Assembly: GCA_900757695.1 (NCBI GenBank)
Contig: CAAEOU010000214.1
Location: 1-46,724, forward strand
Direction: 5' to 3'
Length of the DNA stretch: 46,724 nt
From: an uncultured Oscillospiraceae bacterium
Lineage (GTDB): Bacteria > Bacillota_A > Clostridia > Oscillospirales > Oscillospiraceae
The position numbers and the translations under genes are program-made. Below, in pieces: positions 26,509-34,544 of the stretch (position 1 is the stretch's first letter; every line of letters begins with the position of its first letter). The notes beneath the pieces were generated by a model. The model saw only the letters and a program-made list of their open reading frames with translations. It made no database searches and had not been told where the DNA came from.

Positions 26509-27603
26509 TTATCCATGGATTGGAGGATTCGGAAGCACAGAGAGAATGCGCTTTTCCATACGGGCAAAGAATCGGTCATAGCCCGCTGCACCCTTTACCG
26601 CATTTAGCGTAAGGCTGAGCCCTAGGGTCAGGAGCAGGGTGACCAGAAAGATCAGCAGATCATAGCGGAAGCGGAATACAAACCGGCCCGGCAGGATCCA
26701 ATAGCAGTAGATGAAAGAGTGGAGATAGAACAGATTCCCGGAATGCGTTCCCAGAAAGATAAGCCCGTGGGAGAGCACCGGAATGGGCCGGAGCACATCG
26801 AAGGCAAACTGACAGCCGGCATAGGCGGCCAGCAGATCGGCCAGCAGCGGAAAGATGCCTGCCTGACGCATCCGGTACCAGAGCAGCAGACAGAAAAACA
26901 GGGCGGGGAAGTGCAGAAAAATCCCGAGGGGGCAGCGGCTGCGGCGGGCAACCTGTGCAAAGCCGTTGCCGCCTGCCAGACACAGGCCCAGCGCAGCACC
27001 GGGCAGATAGTGCAGATAGGAAAAGAGACGGGGCTCTGATGGGAAAACACTGAAAACAAGGGTGATGAAAAAGCAGCCCCAGCCCCAGCGCCGGTAGAGC
27101 CGGCACAGCAGCGGAAGGATCAGGATCAAAATCAGCGCAAGACTCATGTACCACCATGTCTGGTTCAGTGTGTACAGGCCGTCGCCGTAGACCAGATGGC
27201 TCAGCCCCAGCAGGTTCAGCAGCAGATGCCGGAGAAATTCCGCCGGTGCGCTGCCATAGACGGTCAGCGGATCCGCTTTGCCCTGAGAGAGCAGCAGCGA
27301 GCCGAAAAGGCCAATGAGAAATGCAGGGAGATACCCCTGATACAGCCTCAAAAGCCGGGGGAGAATCTGCCGGGGATAGGACTCCGGCCGGGAAATGTGC
27401 CGGATGCCGAAGCCGTAGCCGGTCAGAAGTACAAAAAACATGACGCAGACATTGCCATAGGGGCCGAGAATGCCAAACACCGGAGGGAGCACCACTTGGA
27501 ACATGGAGAGATCGGTGGCGCCAAACAGGTGGTAATAGATCATCAGGCAAATGGCGATGCCTTTGCAGAGACAGGTGGCGTTTTTGTCAAAGGTGATATC
27601 CAA
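26509..27603 (-). CDS. Acyltransferase 3 family membrane protein
   Basis: A 364-residue polytopic AT3 family protein. The first helix carries the conserved His (LCKGIAICLMIYYHLFGATD), followed by VCVMFFVLLTGYGFG and about nine further hydrophobic segments, then a basic C-terminal tail (FFARMEKRILSVLPNPP). Such proteins acylate exopolysaccharide, peptidoglycan or lipid-linked sugars from the membrane; the acceptor is unknown. The start is a TTG at 27603, with AAAGGAG about 11 nt upstream. It is a single gene, divergent from yabP, and only remotely similar to the AT3 protein at 18301-19275. Confidence 0.87.
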   Translation of the reverse strand: MDITFDKNATCLCKGIAICLMIYYHLFGATDLSMFQVVLPPVFGILGPYGNVCVMFFVLLTGYGFGIRHISRPESYPRQILPRLLRLYQGYLPAFLIGLFGSLLLSQGKADPLTVYGSAPAEFLRHLLLNLLGLSHLVYGDGLYTLNQTWWYMSLALILILILPLLCRLYRRWGWGCFFITLVFSVFPSEPRLFSYLHYLPGAALGLCLAGGNGFAQVARRSRCPLGIFLHFPALFFCLLLWYRMRQAGIFPLLADLLAAYAGCQFAFDVLRPIPVLSHGLIFLGTHSGNLFYLHSFIYCYWILPGRFVFRFRYDLLIFLVTLLLTLGLSLTLNAVKGAAGYDRFFARMEKRILSVLPNPPIHG

Positions 27604-27639
27604 GGGGGCTCACTCCTTTCTGGGATCGTGGAGGATTTT

Positions 27640-27667
27640 ATTATAGCATAAGAAAAAGAAAATGGCA
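27640..27667 (-). promoter_or_regulatory. Possible promoter of the acyltransferase gene
   Basis: Minus-strand TATAAT (27640-27645) with a weak TGCCAT (27662-27667) at 16 nt spacing. Confidence 0.4.
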
Positions 27668-27693
27668 TACTATTTACAGGCGCCGAATATAAT
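27665..27693 (+). promoter_or_regulatory. Possible sporulation (sigmaE-type) promoter of yabP
   Basis: GCATACT (27665-27671) and AATATAAT (27686-27693) are spaced about 14 nt apart, which suits the -35/-10 geometry of sigmaE better than sigmaA. yabP is sigmaE-controlled in Bacillus. This is a weak pattern match only. Confidence 0.3.
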
Positions 27694-27724
27694 GCTGTGA
27701 GACCAATGGCGGGAGGGAACGGCA

Positions 27725-28012
27725 GTGGTGACAGCGGGAAAGGAATTGACGCAGGCAGTCAGCCATCGGCTGGTACTGGAGGGGCGGAATATGCTCTCCA
27801 TTACGGGCGTAACGGATGCCGTGAGCTTTGACGAAGCAGCGGCAGTGCTGGAGACCGCAGGGGGCACGCTGATTATCCGGGGTGCGGAGCTTCATGTGGA
27901 GCAGCTGAATCTGGAGGCCGGAGAGGTGCGCCTGTCGGGCCGGGTGGACAGCCTTGTTTATGAGGAGAATACAAAGACCCAGGGCGGCTTTTTCCAGAGG
28001 CTGTTCCAGTGA
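27725..28012 (+). CDS. yabP: Sporulation protein YabP
   Basis: A 95-residue protein of the YabP/YqfC family, needed in Bacillus subtilis for spore cortex formation with YabQ. The family pattern is clear: SHRLVLEGRNMLSITGVTDA, SFDEAAAVLETAGGTLIIRG, then LNLEAGEVRLSGRVDSLVY. The start is a GTG at 27725 (a second GTG follows directly) with GGGAGGG upstream. Its stop overlaps the GTG start of yabQ (GTGA), so the two are translationally coupled. The usual neighbour yabO (S4 protein) is not upstream here. Confidence 0.92.
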   Translation: MVTAGKELTQAVSHRLVLEGRNMLSITGVTDAVSFDEAAAVLETAGGTLIIRGAELHVEQLNLEAGEVRLSGRVDSLVYEENTKTQGGFFQRLFQ

Positions 28013-28623
28013 TTCAGGGAATCGGCAGTCAGGGGCTTGGGCTTCTGTGGGCAGTGGCGCTGGGGGCGGCACTGGGGGTTCTCTATGATCTGGGGCGTGG
28101 GCTCCGGAGAGCGTGGAGCGGCTGCACGGTGCCCATGGATCTGCTGTTTTCCGTGCTGTTCCTGCTGTCGCTGATGGGGCTGGCGCTATATACCGGGGGT
28201 CTTCGGATCTATCAGCTGTTGGGGGTGGGCCTTGGAGCGGCGGCCTATTTTCTGACGGTCGGCCCGCTGATTTTAAGGCTGTGGCAGCGGGTGCTGGGCC
28301 ATCTTGGGCGTATGGGCCGTAGAATTCGGGAACGGCGGAAAAAAACTGTGATTTTTTTGCGAAAACTTGCAAAAAAGCTCTTTTCAACTTCGTGGAAATG
28401 GGGTACAATAAATGTGATACCATTTTTACCGGAGAGAAAGAGCACACCGAAAAGGGGTGCAGGATCATCCAATGAGATGCGGAGGAAAAAAGCTGCTGGC
28501 AGGCGCACTGGCCCTCTTTGCAGCAGTCAATCTGGGAAGGCTGGCGGCGGAGCTGTCCGACAGAGGAAAGCTGGCGCAGCGGCTGGATCAGGCCATCGAG
28601 GCGGAAAAAAGTGCGGCAGATGA
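28009..28623 (+). CDS. yabQ: Sporulation protein YabQ, with an atypical overlapping C-terminus
   Basis: A membrane protein of 204 residues as the frame reads. Residues 1-100 show the YabQ layout: an N-terminal hydrophobic segment with LGVLYDLGRGLRR, two more membrane helices and a charged cytosolic region (MGRRIRERRKKTVIFLRKLA). From about residue 150 the sequence becomes a Gly/Arg/Lys-rich, non-conserved tail that overlaps the divIC-like gene in another frame by about 150 nt. Either the tail is real and the genes overlap, or an ancestral stop was lost or a frameshift occurred near 28440. The start GTG overlaps the yabP stop. Confidence 0.75.
   Translation: MIQGIGSQGLGLLWAVALGAALGVLYDLGRGLRRAWSGCTVPMDLLFSVLFLLSLMGLALYTGGLRIYQLLGVGLGAAAYFLTVGPLILRLWQRVLGHLGRMGRRIRERRKKTVIFLRKLAKKLFSTSWKWGTINVIPFLPERKSTPKRGAGSSNEMRRKKAAGRRTGPLCSSQSGKAGGGAVRQRKAGAAAGSGHRGGKKCGR
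28381..28409 (+). promoter_or_regulatory. Possible promoter for divIC inside yabQ
   Basis: TTTTCA (28381-28386), a 17-nt spacer and TACAAT (28404-28409), 63 nt before the divIC-like ATG. It would let this vegetative gene be expressed without the sporulation promoter of yabP. Confidence 0.45.
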
Positions 28624-28732
28624 TCTCACAGAAGCCATGGACGCCATGGCACGTCCCGGGGAGATCGACCGGCGGCTTCGGCGGCAGGGCTTTATTTCGC
28701 AGGGGGATCAGGTCTTTTTTGACGGGGGATAA
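28472..28732 (+). CDS. divIC: DivIC/FtsB-like septum protein
   Basis: An 86-residue bitopic protein: a short basic N-terminus, one hydrophobic segment (about 6-25) and a coiled coil rich in Leu/Glu/Ala (LSDRGKLAQRLDQAIEAEKS). It ends with the family-like EIDRRLRRQGFISQGDQVFF, typical for DivIC proteins that join FtsL and DivIB at the septum. The identification rests on this layout and on the yabP-yabQ-divIC-S1 gene order of Bacillales and Clostridia. The ATG at 28472 has AGGA upstream; a GTG at 28457 would add 5 residues. Confidence 0.8.
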   Translation: MRCGGKKLLAGALALFAAVNLGRLAAELSDRGKLAQRLDQAIEAEKSAADDLTEAMDAMARPGEIDRRLRRQGFISQGDQVFFDGG

Positions 28733-28795
28733 TGGTTCGGCGCAGCCGCAGGGGCAACGTCAGCCCCCAAAAATAAAGGAGGACAAAACCTTAGT

Positions 28796-29302
28796 ATGGA
28801 GCTTGCAGTAGGAGCAATTGTGGAAGGAAAGGTCACCGGGATCACAAAGTTTGGTGCGTTTGTATCCCTGCCTGGAAACAAGACCGGCATGGTACATATC
28901 TCTGAGATCGCCCATGCATATGTCAGTGACATCAATGAGTATTTAACGGTTGGACAGGACGTGAAGGTCAAGATCATTGCCATGGAGCAGGGGAAGATCA
29001 ATCTGTCCATTAAAAAGACAATGGATCCGCCTCCCAGAACCGGCCGGAGCGATAACCGCGGCCCCAGAAATGACCGGGGAGATCGCAGTGACCGGAATGA
29101 CCGGGGCGGAGATCGGGGCCCCAGAGGCGGCAGCCGTGGCGGATACGATCAGCGCCCGAGAAGCGCATCCCGTTCCAATGGGCCCAAAGAGCCTCAGTCC
29201 TTTGATGATATGCTCAAGCAGTTTATGGCGGATTCCGACAGCAAGATCTCCTCGATCAAGCAGTATTCCGACCATCGAACCAAGAGCAAAAGACGTCAGT
29301 AA
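28796..29302 (+). CDS. S1 RNA-binding domain protein (YabR-like) with an RG-rich tail
   Basis: 168 residues. The S1 domain fills residues 1-75 (GAIVEGKVTGITKFGAFVSL, MVHISEIAHAYV, VGQDVKVKIIAME). A disordered Arg/Gly/Asp-rich region follows (about 80-130, e.g. RNDRGDRSDRNDRGGDRG), then a short C-terminal segment (FDDMLKQFMADSDSKISSIK) ending in basic residues. It is homologous to Bacillus YabR/general stress protein 13 in its domain and in its place after divIC. Probably binds RNA or the ribosome. AAGGAGG lies 13 nt before the ATG, a longer spacing than usual. Confidence 0.9.
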   Translation: MELAVGAIVEGKVTGITKFGAFVSLPGNKTGMVHISEIAHAYVSDINEYLTVGQDVKVKIIAMEQGKINLSIKKTMDPPPRTGRSDNRGPRNDRGDRSDRNDRGGDRGPRGGSRGGYDQRPRSASRSNGPKEPQSFDDMLKQFMADSDSKISSIKQYSDHRTKSKRRQ

Positions 29303-29312
29303 AATCACCCAT

Positions 29313-29338
29313 GTGAGGCCCGCAGTGCGGGCCTTGCG
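29313..29338 (+). terminator. Weak terminator after the S1 gene
   Basis: A 9-bp stem AGGCCCGCA/TGCGGGCCT with a poor tail (TGCGTTGTCT). Confidence 0.45.
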
Positions 29339-29385
29339 TTGTCTCCATGCGAATGTGTGGGGAAAAGCTCCGTGGGGAGGGAACT

Positions 29386-30564
29386 ATGAAAAGAATTGTA
29401 TCTGCGGCGCTGCTGATGACCTGTCTGCTGACAGGCTGCGGCATGTCGGGGCTGCTGCCGCAGGGCAGCACCCATGCGGCATCGCAGAATGAGCTATATG
29501 CGGCCCAGACGGCCAAGGAGACCCATGAACTGCGGCCGCAGCTCATGGAGACCCAGACGGTGTGCCTGTGGGCGAGGGAACAGCTCCCGGAGGAGCTTCA
29601 GGCAACCTATGACCTGCTGGACCATACGGCGGCGGTTCATGGGGAGGAGCCGGTGCAGGTGGAGGCCACCCAGGAGGAGGTCCGCCGGTGCCTGTCAGCG
29701 CTTCGGATCGACCATCCGGAGTATTTCTGGTTTGACGGTGCGGCTTCCTATACTACGGCGTCTGTGCCGATCCTGGGCGACAGCACCAGTGTCACTTTGA
29801 CCTATACCATGGATGCGGAGACGGCACGGAGCTTAAAGCCTCAGGTGGACGCCTATGAGAAGGCCTGCTTCGATACGCTGGCCGCTGCCCAGACCGACTA
29901 TCAGAAAATTCTTGGCGTTTACCAGTATATCATTGCCAATACCGACTATGTGCTGGATGTGCAGGATCAGAGCATGATCTGCGTGATGACGGAGCATCGG
30001 GGCACCTGTGCGGGCTATGCCAAGACCTTTCAGTACCTGATGCTGCGGCTGGGGATCCCATGCACGCTGGCACTGGGGACCGGCGAGGGCAGTGAAAGCC
30101 ATGGCTGGAATATCGTCGAGTGCGGCGGCGACTGGTATCAGGTGGATGTGACATGGGGCGACCCGGTGGATGAGACCGGCGCACCGGGCACTTCGCTGGA
30201 TTACACCTACTTTATGCTTACAGACGATGAGATGTACCGGGATCACAGTCTGGATGTGGATATGGTCGTTCCGGTATGCCGTGCGGTGGAGTATAACTAT
30301 TACCGGCAGTCCGGGCGGCAGCTGGCCGCTTGGGATGCAGTGGCCTATGAGGGGCTGCTCCGCAGCGCATCGGCCCAGGGGGATGCATGGCTTCCGGTTC
30401 GGTTTGACCGGCGGGAGGACTATGATGCGGCCATTCGGGCATTGATCGATCAGGGCGGTATTATGACGGTTCTGTCCAATTGCGGCATTACCGTGCCCGA
30501 GGATGGCATTTCCTATGCCCGAAATGATCTGTTCCTGGAGCTTACGGTACAGCTACCCAAATGA
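29386..30564 (+). CDS. Transglutaminase-like domain lipoprotein
   Basis: A 392-residue exported lipoprotein: lipobox LLTGC (Cys18), a helical linker, then a transglutaminase/cysteine-protease core with the triad Cys208 (HRGTCAGYAKTFQYLM), His239 (SHGWNIVE) and Asp254 (YQVDVTWGDP). Extracellular Clostridial members are thought to cut or cross-link peptides at the cell surface; the substrate is unknown. The ATG at 29386 has GGGAGGG upstream. The lspA start overlaps its stop, so the lipoprotein and the peptidase that processes lipoproteins share a transcript. Confidence 0.9.
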   Translation: MKRIVSAALLMTCLLTGCGMSGLLPQGSTHAASQNELYAAQTAKETHELRPQLMETQTVCLWAREQLPEELQATYDLLDHTAAVHGEEPVQVEATQEEVRRCLSALRIDHPEYFWFDGAASYTTASVPILGDSTSVTLTYTMDAETARSLKPQVDAYEKACFDTLAAAQTDYQKILGVYQYIIANTDYVLDVQDQSMICVMTEHRGTCAGYAKTFQYLMLRLGIPCTLALGTGEGSESHGWNIVECGGDWYQVDVTWGDPVDETGAPGTSLDYTYFMLTDDEMYRDHSLDVDMVVPVCRAVEYNYYRQSGRQLAAWDAVAYEGLLRSASAQGDAWLPVRFDRREDYDAAIRALIDQGGIMTVLSNCGITVPEDGISYARNDLFLELTVQLPK

Positions 30565-31058
30565 GTTGGAGGAGGATGCGGCACTTGCTTGCAACAATTG
30601 TGATCCTGCTGCTGGTGATTCTGGATCAGGCAGTAAAATACCTTGTTAAGACGTTGATTCCCATGGGAACCTCCGTGAAATTCATTCCCGGGGTTCTGGG
30701 GCTGACCCATATTCATAATGACGGTGCGGCATTTTCCGTGCTGGCCGGGGCACGGTGGTTCTTTGTGGTGCTGACCATTGCCTTTGTGGTCTTTGGCATG
30801 TGGGTGCTGCTGACCGGACGGCTTCGGCATCCGCTGGGGAAGTGGTCGTGGGTACTGGTGATTGCCGGTGCCATTGGCAATCTCATTGACCGCTGCCTCT
30901 ATGGCTATGTGGTGGATATGTTTGAGGTGCAGTTTATGCACTTTGCGATTTTTAATGTGGCGGATATCTTTGTGGTGGTGGGCGGAATTCTGTTCTGCAT
31001 CTACTACCTGTTCCTCCACGACAAGCAGAAGGAGAACGGCAATGATCATCCGCTGTGA
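30561..31058 (+). CDS. lspA: Lipoprotein signal peptidase II (prolipoprotein signal peptidase)
   Basis: A 165-residue membrane aspartyl protease that removes the signal peptide from lipid-modified prolipoproteins. Four membrane segments and the conserved motifs are present: LDQAVKYLV, HIHNDGAAFS, GAIGNLIDR (D110), VVDMFE (D119) and FNVADI (D135). The ATG overlaps the stop of the transglutaminase gene (ATGA). rluD begins 17 nt before its stop, the common lspA-rluD order in Firmicutes. Confidence 0.97.
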   Translation: MSWRRMRHLLATIVILLLVILDQAVKYLVKTLIPMGTSVKFIPGVLGLTHIHNDGAAFSVLAGARWFFVVLTIAFVVFGMWVLLTGRLRHPLGKWSWVLVIAGAIGNLIDRCLYGYVVDMFEVQFMHFAIFNVADIFVVVGGILFCIYYLFLHDKQKENGNDHPL

Positions 31059-31947
31059 GCAGGAGGGCCTTCGCATCGATGTGTTCCTGTCGGAGCAGGT
31101 GGAGACGTTGAGCCGCAGCGGCGCCGGACAGCTGGCGGAAAAGGGAAAAATTCTGGTGGGCGGAAAGCCGGTCAAAAAGAATTATAAGACCCATGCGGGA
31201 GACGAGATCTCCTTTGCACTGCCGGAGCCGGAGCCGGTGGAGCTTCTGCCGGAAAATATTCCGCTGGATATTCGGTATGAAGACGAGGACGTGATCGTCA
31301 TCAACAAGCCCAAGGGGCTTGTGGTGCATCCGGCCCCGGGCCATTGGAGCGGGACGCTGGTCAATGCGCTGATGTATCACTGCAAGGATTCGCTGTCCGG
31401 CATCAACGGGGAGCTGCGTCCGGGAATCGTGCATCGGATCGATATGGATACCAGCGGCCTGCTGATCGTGGCAAAAAACGATTTTGCCCATCAGGCATTG
31501 GCAGAGCAGCTGAAGGATCACTCCCTTTCCCGGGTCTACGAGGCGGTCGTAGTGGGCGGTATGCGGTCGGATTCCGGCACCATCGATGCGCCCATTGGGC
31601 GGCATCCCACGGACCGGAAAAAGATGGCGGTAACGGAGAAAAACAGCCGTCCGGCGATCACTCACTATGAGGTGATCACCCGCTATGCGGGCTATACCCA
31701 CCTGCGGCTGCGGCTGGAAACAGGGCGCACCCATCAGATCCGGGTACATCTGGCATGGCAAAACCATCCCATCGTGGGGGATATGGTCTATGGACGGGGG
31801 AAGGAGCTGGGGCTTACCAGCCAGTGCCTTCATGCCAGAAGCCTGACCTTCCGTCACCCCCGCAGCGGAGCGCCGGTGACGGTGGAATGCGAACTGCCCG
31901 AATATTTTAAGACTGTGCTTTCAAAACTTGGGGCATCTGTGGATTGA
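31042..31947 (+). CDS. rluD: Ribosomal large subunit pseudouridine synthase D family
   Basis: A 301-residue RluA/RluD family enzyme that isomerises specific uridines of 23S rRNA. An S4 domain (about 1-65: LRIDVFLSEQVETLSRSGAG) is followed by the catalytic domain with INKPKGLVVHPAPGH, HRIDMDTSGLLIVAKN (catalytic Asp in HRID, about 134) and ETGRTHQIRVHL. GGAG lies upstream of the ATG at 31042; longer reading in the frame overlaps lspA and is meaningless. The stop codon lies within the -35 box of the following riboswitch promoter. Confidence 0.95.
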   Translation: MIIRCEQEGLRIDVFLSEQVETLSRSGAGQLAEKGKILVGGKPVKKNYKTHAGDEISFALPEPEPVELLPENIPLDIRYEDEDVIVINKPKGLVVHPAPGHWSGTLVNALMYHCKDSLSGINGELRPGIVHRIDMDTSGLLIVAKNDFAHQALAEQLKDHSLSRVYEAVVVGGMRSDSGTIDAPIGRHPTDRKKMAVTEKNSRPAITHYEVITRYAGYTHLRLRLETGRTHQIRVHLAWQNHPIVGDMVYGRGKELGLTSQCLHARSLTFRHPRSGAPVTVECELPEYFKTVLSKLGASVD

Positions 31948-31972
31948 CACAGACGCCCCTTTTCGCTAGAAT
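31944..31972 (+). promoter_or_regulatory. SigmaA promoter of the thiT riboswitch transcript
   Basis: TTGACA (31944-31949), a 17-nt spacer and TAGAAT (31967-31972). The -35 includes the rluD stop codon. Confidence 0.85.
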
Positions 31973-31995
31973 ATAGACAGTCGCAAAGTAAATAG

Positions 31996-32098
31996 GAACC
32001 TGTCTTCGGGGGGCCGGACGTTCCGGCTGAGAGTGCGCTGAATCGAGCGCTGACCCGTGAACCTGATACGGATGATACCGGCGTAGGAAAAGACGAAC
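31996..32098 (+). promoter_or_regulatory. TPP (THI-element) riboswitch
   Basis: Contains the diagnostic blocks GGCTGAGAGTG, GACCCGTGAACCTGAT and ACCGGCGTAGGAAA in the right order and spacing. With the terminator at 32120-32158, binding of thiamine pyrophosphate should end transcription before thiT. Confidence 0.97.
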
Positions 32099-32119
32099 TC
32101 CCCTTTTGGAGATCCTCTG

Positions 32120-32158
32120 GCCGCATTGCTTCCGTGTTTGCAATGCGGCGCTATTTTT
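32120..32158 (+). terminator. Riboswitch-controlled terminator ahead of thiT
   Basis: A perfect 10-bp stem GCCGCATTGC/GCAATGCGGC (32120-32129 with 32140-32149) with a T-run, placed directly before the thiT ribosome site. Confidence 0.9.
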
Positions 32159-32176
32159 ATACTGGGAGGAATCTCT

Positions 32177-32734
32177 ATGAACAGGAAAAATGAACTCCGG
32201 GCCCTGTGCGAAGGTGCCATCATGGTGACCATTGCGCAGATTCTCAGCTATATCAAGCTGTGGGAAATGCCATGGGGCGGCTCTGTGGTGCTGGCTATGG
32301 TGCCCATTATCCTCTATGCGGTGCGCTGGGGTGTGGGCAGAGGTCTGCTGGCGGGCTTTGTCTTCGGCGTGCTGCAATTTATGTTTGACGGCGGCTTTGC
32401 CATTGGTTGGCAGTCCATTGTGGGAGACTATCTGCTGGCGTTTACGGTGCTTGGCCTTGCCGGCGTCATGAAGGGAAAGAAGCTCGGCGTATTCTTGGGC
32501 ACCCTGATCGCAGGCGTTGCACGCTTTCTGGTGCACTATGTGGTGGGGGCAACCATCTGGGCAGAGTACATGCCGGATACCTTCTTTGGCATGACCATGA
32601 CCTCTCCGTGGATCTATTCTCTGCTGTACAACATGGCCTACATGGCGCCCAATATCATCATTACACTGGTGGTGTTTGCAATCCTCTACAAGCCCATGAA
32701 GAAATACCTGCTGGGCAAGGATATTCAGGGATAA
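32177..32734 (+). CDS. thiT: Energy-coupled thiamine transporter ThiT (ECF S-component)
   Basis: A 185-residue membrane protein with six predicted helices. The family motif linking helix 1 to helix 2, KLWEMPWGGSVVLAMVPIIL, is intact, and conserved aromatics for thiamine binding appear in GGFAIGWQSIVGDYLLAF and FLVHYVVGATIWAEY. It binds thiamine and docks on a shared ECF module (EcfA/A'/T) encoded elsewhere. Control by the TPP riboswitch directly upstream confirms the vitamin B1 assignment. GGGAGG precedes the ATG at 32177. Confidence 0.96.
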   Translation: MNRKNELRALCEGAIMVTIAQILSYIKLWEMPWGGSVVLAMVPIILYAVRWGVGRGLLAGFVFGVLQFMFDGGFAIGWQSIVGDYLLAFTVLGLAGVMKGKKLGVFLGTLIAGVARFLVHYVVGATIWAEYMPDTFFGMTMTSPWIYSLLYNMAYMAPNIIITLVVFAILYKPMKKYLLGKDIQG

Positions 32735-32740
32735 GAGCGT

Positions 32741-32810
32741 TCAGGCCCGGCGGCAAATGCCGCCGGGCCTGAAATCCCCTTTGTCGATCCGACAAGGGGG
32801 ATTTTTATTT
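32741..32810 (+). terminator. Double hairpin terminator after thiT
   Basis: A 13-bp stem (32741-32753 with 32760-32772), then a second stem AATCCCC...GGGGATT (32773-32801) ending in TTTTT. Confidence 0.85.
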
Positions 32811-32869
32811 ACCTTTTTGCGGAGAGAAAACAGGGAACAAACGGCGGACTTTTGGACGCTTTTCCACAA

Positions 32870-32898
32870 TTGACTTCCCAGATGCCCTGTGATATACT
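32870..32898 (+). promoter_or_regulatory. SigmaA promoter of murJ-trkA-trkH
   Basis: TTGACT (32870-32875), a 17-nt spacer and TATACT (32893-32898). Confidence 0.75.
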
Positions 32899-32960
32899 GA
32901 GGAATAACAAAGGTATCTGGATGCTTTGTAAGCGTATGGTTACGAAAGAGAGTAAATTAT

Positions 32961-34517
32961 TTGAACAATAAGAGAAATCATTTGAAAACAGTAGGGATGA
33001 TCATGGTGATCACACTGCTGGGAAAAGTATTGGGTCTGGTGCGGGATATGCTGCTGGGCCATAATTTTGGCACCGGCATGGAAAGCGCAGCGTTTTTGAC
33101 CGCAAGCCGTATTCCACGGACCTTTTTTGATGCGGTTTTTGCCGCAGCGATCTCGGCCAGCTTTATCCCCGTATTTGCCCGGCAGATGGAAAAGAAGGGG
33201 GAAGAGGATGCCTTTCAGCTCTCCCGCTGCTTTTTCACATGGATGGGCCTGCTGACGGCGGCCATGAGCCTCCTTGGCGTGGCCTTTGCACCGCAGCTGG
33301 TGGAGCTGCTGGCCAAGGGCTTTGACGCCCAGACGGCATCGCTTTGTGCGGGACTGCTCCGCATCCTGTTTCCAACGGTATTTCTGACGGGGCTGGCCTT
33401 TTCCATGGTGGGCGTGCTCCAGTCCATGGGGGAGTTTTATATCCCGGCGGCACTGAGCGTTGCCTCCAATGGAATCATTATACTCTATTATCTGCTGTTT
33501 TGCCGCAGATTCGGAATTTATGGTCTGGCGTGGGCGTTCCTGCTTGGATGGGCGGCGCAGGCTGTGATGCAGGTGCCATGGCTGGTGCGCCATGGCTTTC
33601 GCTACCGGCCCTGCTTTCGCCACCCGGCGCTGAAAAGTGTATTTGTGCTGATGCTTCCGGTGATGGTCTCCACGTGGATCCAGCCGGTGAATCAGCTGAT
33701 CTCTACACGGTTTGCCTCCTACCTGTTTTCCGGGGCAGGGGCCAGCGCCATGGAGTATGCCAACACCCTGTATACCATGATTACGGGGATCCTTGTGCTG
33801 TCCATCACCAACGTCATGTTCCCGGAAATGAGCCGTCTTTCCTCCAGCGGAAAGGAGGCGGAGCTGGGGACGCTGGTGGGCAGCACCCTGCGTGGGATGC
33901 TGTTTCTGCTGCTGCCCATGATGGCGGGGCTGATGCTGCTGGCGAAGCCCATTGTCCGGCTTCTCTATGAGTATCAGTCATGGGATGCCTTTTCCACGGA
34001 GATCACGGCCAGAGCCCTGTGCTTTATGGGCCTTGGCATGGTGGGCTATGGCATACAGAATGTGCTCTCCCGGGCTTTTTATGCCCAGCAAAACGGAAAA
34101 ACACCCATGATCTCCGGGGCAATATCAATTCTTGTGAATCTGCTGCTGTGCCTGCTGCTGTCTCAGCGGCTGGATGTGGCAGGGCTTTCCATTGCAACGG
34201 CGGCAAGCTCCACCGTCAGCGCGGTGCTGCTGCTGATCCCCATGATGCGGAAGTATCCCGGGGCGCTGGATCGGGGCTTCTGGATTGCCATCCTGAAAAT
34301 GGCGGCCTGTACGGCGGGAATGGCCGCAGCCGTCTGGGGAACCGGCCAATGCCTGAAGCTCTGGCTGGCGGACGGGATGTTTTCACGGGTCCTGCTGGTG
34401 GGGCTGCCGACACTGGTGGGCATTGCCATATATTTTCTGCTGGCGCTGCTGCTGCGGCTCGATGAGCTCCAGTCGGTGCTGACACGGCTGAAACGGTCTG
34501 GATCGTCAACGAAATAG
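32961..34517 (+). CDS. murJ: Lipid II flippase MurJ family protein
   Basis: A 518-residue MOP-superfamily protein with about 14 membrane segments, expected to move lipid II to the outer face of the membrane. The N-terminus has the MurJ pattern GKVLGLVRDMLLGHNFGTG, then SRIPRTFFDAVFAAAISASFIP. A conserved block later reads SWDAFSTEITARALCFMGLG, then RAFYAQQNGKTP. The start is a TTG at 32961; the ribosome site is weak (AAAGAGAG). Bacteria of this group often have several MurJ/SpoVB paralogues, so it need not be the main flippase. trkA follows after 27 nt. Confidence 0.88.
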   Translation: MNNKRNHLKTVGMIMVITLLGKVLGLVRDMLLGHNFGTGMESAAFLTASRIPRTFFDAVFAAAISASFIPVFARQMEKKGEEDAFQLSRCFFTWMGLLTAAMSLLGVAFAPQLVELLAKGFDAQTASLCAGLLRILFPTVFLTGLAFSMVGVLQSMGEFYIPAALSVASNGIIILYYLLFCRRFGIYGLAWAFLLGWAAQAVMQVPWLVRHGFRYRPCFRHPALKSVFVLMLPVMVSTWIQPVNQLISTRFASYLFSGAGASAMEYANTLYTMITGILVLSITNVMFPEMSRLSSSGKEAELGTLVGSTLRGMLFLLLPMMAGLMLLAKPIVRLLYEYQSWDAFSTEITARALCFMGLGMVGYGIQNVLSRAFYAQQNGKTPMISGAISILVNLLLCLLLSQRLDVAGLSIATAASSTVSAVLLLIPMMRKYPGALDRGFWIAILKMAACTAGMAAAVWGTGQCLKLWLADGMFSRVLLVGLPTLVGIAIYFLLALLLRLDELQSVLTRLKRSGSSTK

Positions 34518-34544
34518 ACCAGAGAGAAGAAAAAGAGGGGACAT

